Shown: in pieces, positions 63,441 to 64,000 of the stretch
Layout: each line of letters opens with the position of its first letter
Position numbering within the stretch: position 1 is the first letter of the stretch
DNA from: Bacillus sp. MYb209
GTDB lineage: Bacteria > Bacillota > Bacilli > Bacillales > Bacillaceae_G
Reading direction: 5' to 3'
DNA: 64,000 nucleotides
Assembly: GCF_002975175.1 (NCBI RefSeq)
Contig: NZ_PCNZ01000010.1
Coordinates: 62,001 to 126,000, forward strand
Made by a program: the position numbers and the translations under genes
Notes under the pieces: model-generated
What the model saw: only the letters and a program-made list of their open reading frames with translations
The model's database searches: none
Told to the model about the DNA's origin: nothing

Positions 63441-64000
63441 AATAATCACAACAATTTGGCTTATCCTTCTCATTGCTATATGGGAAGGATCTGTTTCATT
63501 ATTTAAAATTGAGCCGTGGATTTTACCGAAGCCGTCTGCAATTGTGCAAGAGTTAATTGGAATGAAAGATTTACTATTACCGAATACAGTGCAAACGTTA
63601 CAGGAAGTAATAATTGGGTTGTTTTTTGCAATTTTACTTGGGACGAGTATTGCTATCATTATGGATGTCATCCCTTTATTTCGGATTTTAATGAATCCGC
63701 TGCTTGTTATTTCGCAAACAATTCCAATCGTTGTGCTCGCACCATTATTTATTATTTGGTTTGGATACGGAATGTTGCCAAAAGTAATGGTTGTTATTCT
63801 TGTTTGTTTCTTCCCAATTGCGCTTAGCATTTTAGAAGGTTTCCAAACGGTAGATAAAAATATGCTGAAGTTATTACAAACGATGAAGGCGACAAAGTGG
63901 CAAATTTATCAGAAAGTAAAATTTCCAGCAGTGCTCCCGTACTTTTTCTCAGGTTTAAAAATTGCTGTTACATATAGTGTGATGGGAGCGATTATTGGGG
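63418..64000 (+). CDS. ABC transporter permease for a thiamine pyrimidine precursor (ThiX-like), partial
   Basis: The 5' part (194 codons) of a SsuC/TauC-type permease, cut by the window end. After a short basic N-terminus come hydrophobic segments and PWILPKPSAIVQELI, then the start of the EAA loop (LLQTMKATKWQIYQKVKFPAVLPYFFSGLKIAV), which docks the ATPase. It overlaps the MTH1187-type gene by 23 bp; an ATG two codons earlier (63412) is also possible. Under the upstream TPP riboswitch. Likely part of a ThiXYZ importer for hydroxymethylpyrimidine or formylaminopyrimidine; the ATPase and binding protein should follow outside the window. Confidence 0.85.
   Translation, partial: MQNQKRSKIITTIWLILLIAIWEGSVSLFKIEPWILPKPSAIVQELIGMKDLLLPNTVQTLQEVIIGLFFAILLGTSIAIIMDVIPLFRILMNPLLVISQTIPIVVLAPLFIIWFGYGMLPKVMVVILVCFFPIALSILEGFQTVDKNMLKLLQTMKATKWQIYQKVKFPAVLPYFFSGLKIAVTYSVMGAIIG

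Noticed and set aside
63270-63830. 186-codon frame antisense to the thiamine locus
   Set aside because: It lies wholly opposite two well supported genes under a TPP riboswitch and has no RBS.

Overview
The window is AT-rich chromosomal DNA from a Bacillus cereus group bacterium. The evidence is the gene content (arginine deiminase cluster, CotB-type spore coat proteins, drd cluster, AhpC/AhpF, TopB, two thiamine loci), Gram-positive ribosome binding sites and intrinsic terminators, Fur/PerR/CcpA-type operators, and three copies of a ~148 bp repeat with TTTAT target duplications that matches my recollection of bcr1, a repeat restricted to that group. No rRNA, tRNA, CRISPR array or prophage was seen.

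Layout. 1-900: tail of an M20 amidohydrolase, then a methyltransferase gene behind a cluster of Spo0A-box-like sequences. 994-8614: carbohydrate locus with an AraC-GH39 fusion regulator, GH3 glycosidase, esterase/lipase-fold hydrolase and GPH symporter, with a CcpA (cre) site before the GH3 gene. 8709-10813: ahpC-ahpF with a PerR box. 11403-14384: drdK-drdI-drdA, the 5-deoxyribose salvage operon (easily misread as mtnK/mtnA), with its own cre site. 14425-18817: siderophore-binding lipoprotein and two FecCD permeases (no ATPase gene), divergent from a ferredoxin-NADP+ reductase gene, both with Fur boxes. 19049-21915: small proteins and three CotB-type coat genes. 22161-28508: homospermidine-synthase-like protein, sporulation-type histidine kinase, PqqD-like protein, a cyclase-family hydrolase under a SAM-I riboswitch, a twin P-loop ATPase and a YcgL nucleotidyltransferase whose C-terminus is now encoded by a bcr1 repeat.

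28556-37330: decayed aromatic-acid MFS transporter bracketed by two direct bcr1 copies, Rieske-type oxidoreductase, fatty acid desaturase, amino-acid ABC transporter and a chemoreceptor gene broken by a nonsense codon. 37484-43869: argR-arcA-arcB-arcD-arcC-arcR, anaerobic arginine fermentation. 44027-50713: small membrane protein, BBE-type flavoprotein, and an alpha-glucosidase / PTS EIICB / phosphohydrolase operon with several CcpA/LacI-type operators. 51019-56174: YhgE/Pip membrane protein and TopB. 56479-57060: scar where an IS3-family remnant joins an apparent siderophore-permease remnant. 57155-58811: TPP riboswitch, thiM-thiE. 58839-60366: third bcr1 copy and a Dcu-type C4-dicarboxylate transporter. 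60640-62608: c-di-GMP-I riboswitch plus Fur-like box upstream of an intact chemoreceptor. 62617-64000: NRPS carrier-domain remnant, second TPP riboswitch, a thiamine-binding-type protein and the start of an ABC permease cut by the window edge.

The window is mostly ordinary core genome with rich cis-regulation (SAM, two TPP and c-di-GMP riboswitches; Fur, PerR and cre sites) and several decaying genes. The best candidates for new biology are the SAM-riboswitch-controlled cyclase, the AraC-GH39 regulator that keeps both catalytic glutamates, the chemoreceptor under apparent dual c-di-GMP/iron control, and the repeat-derived protein tail of YcgL. All identifications come from reading motifs; no database search was run.
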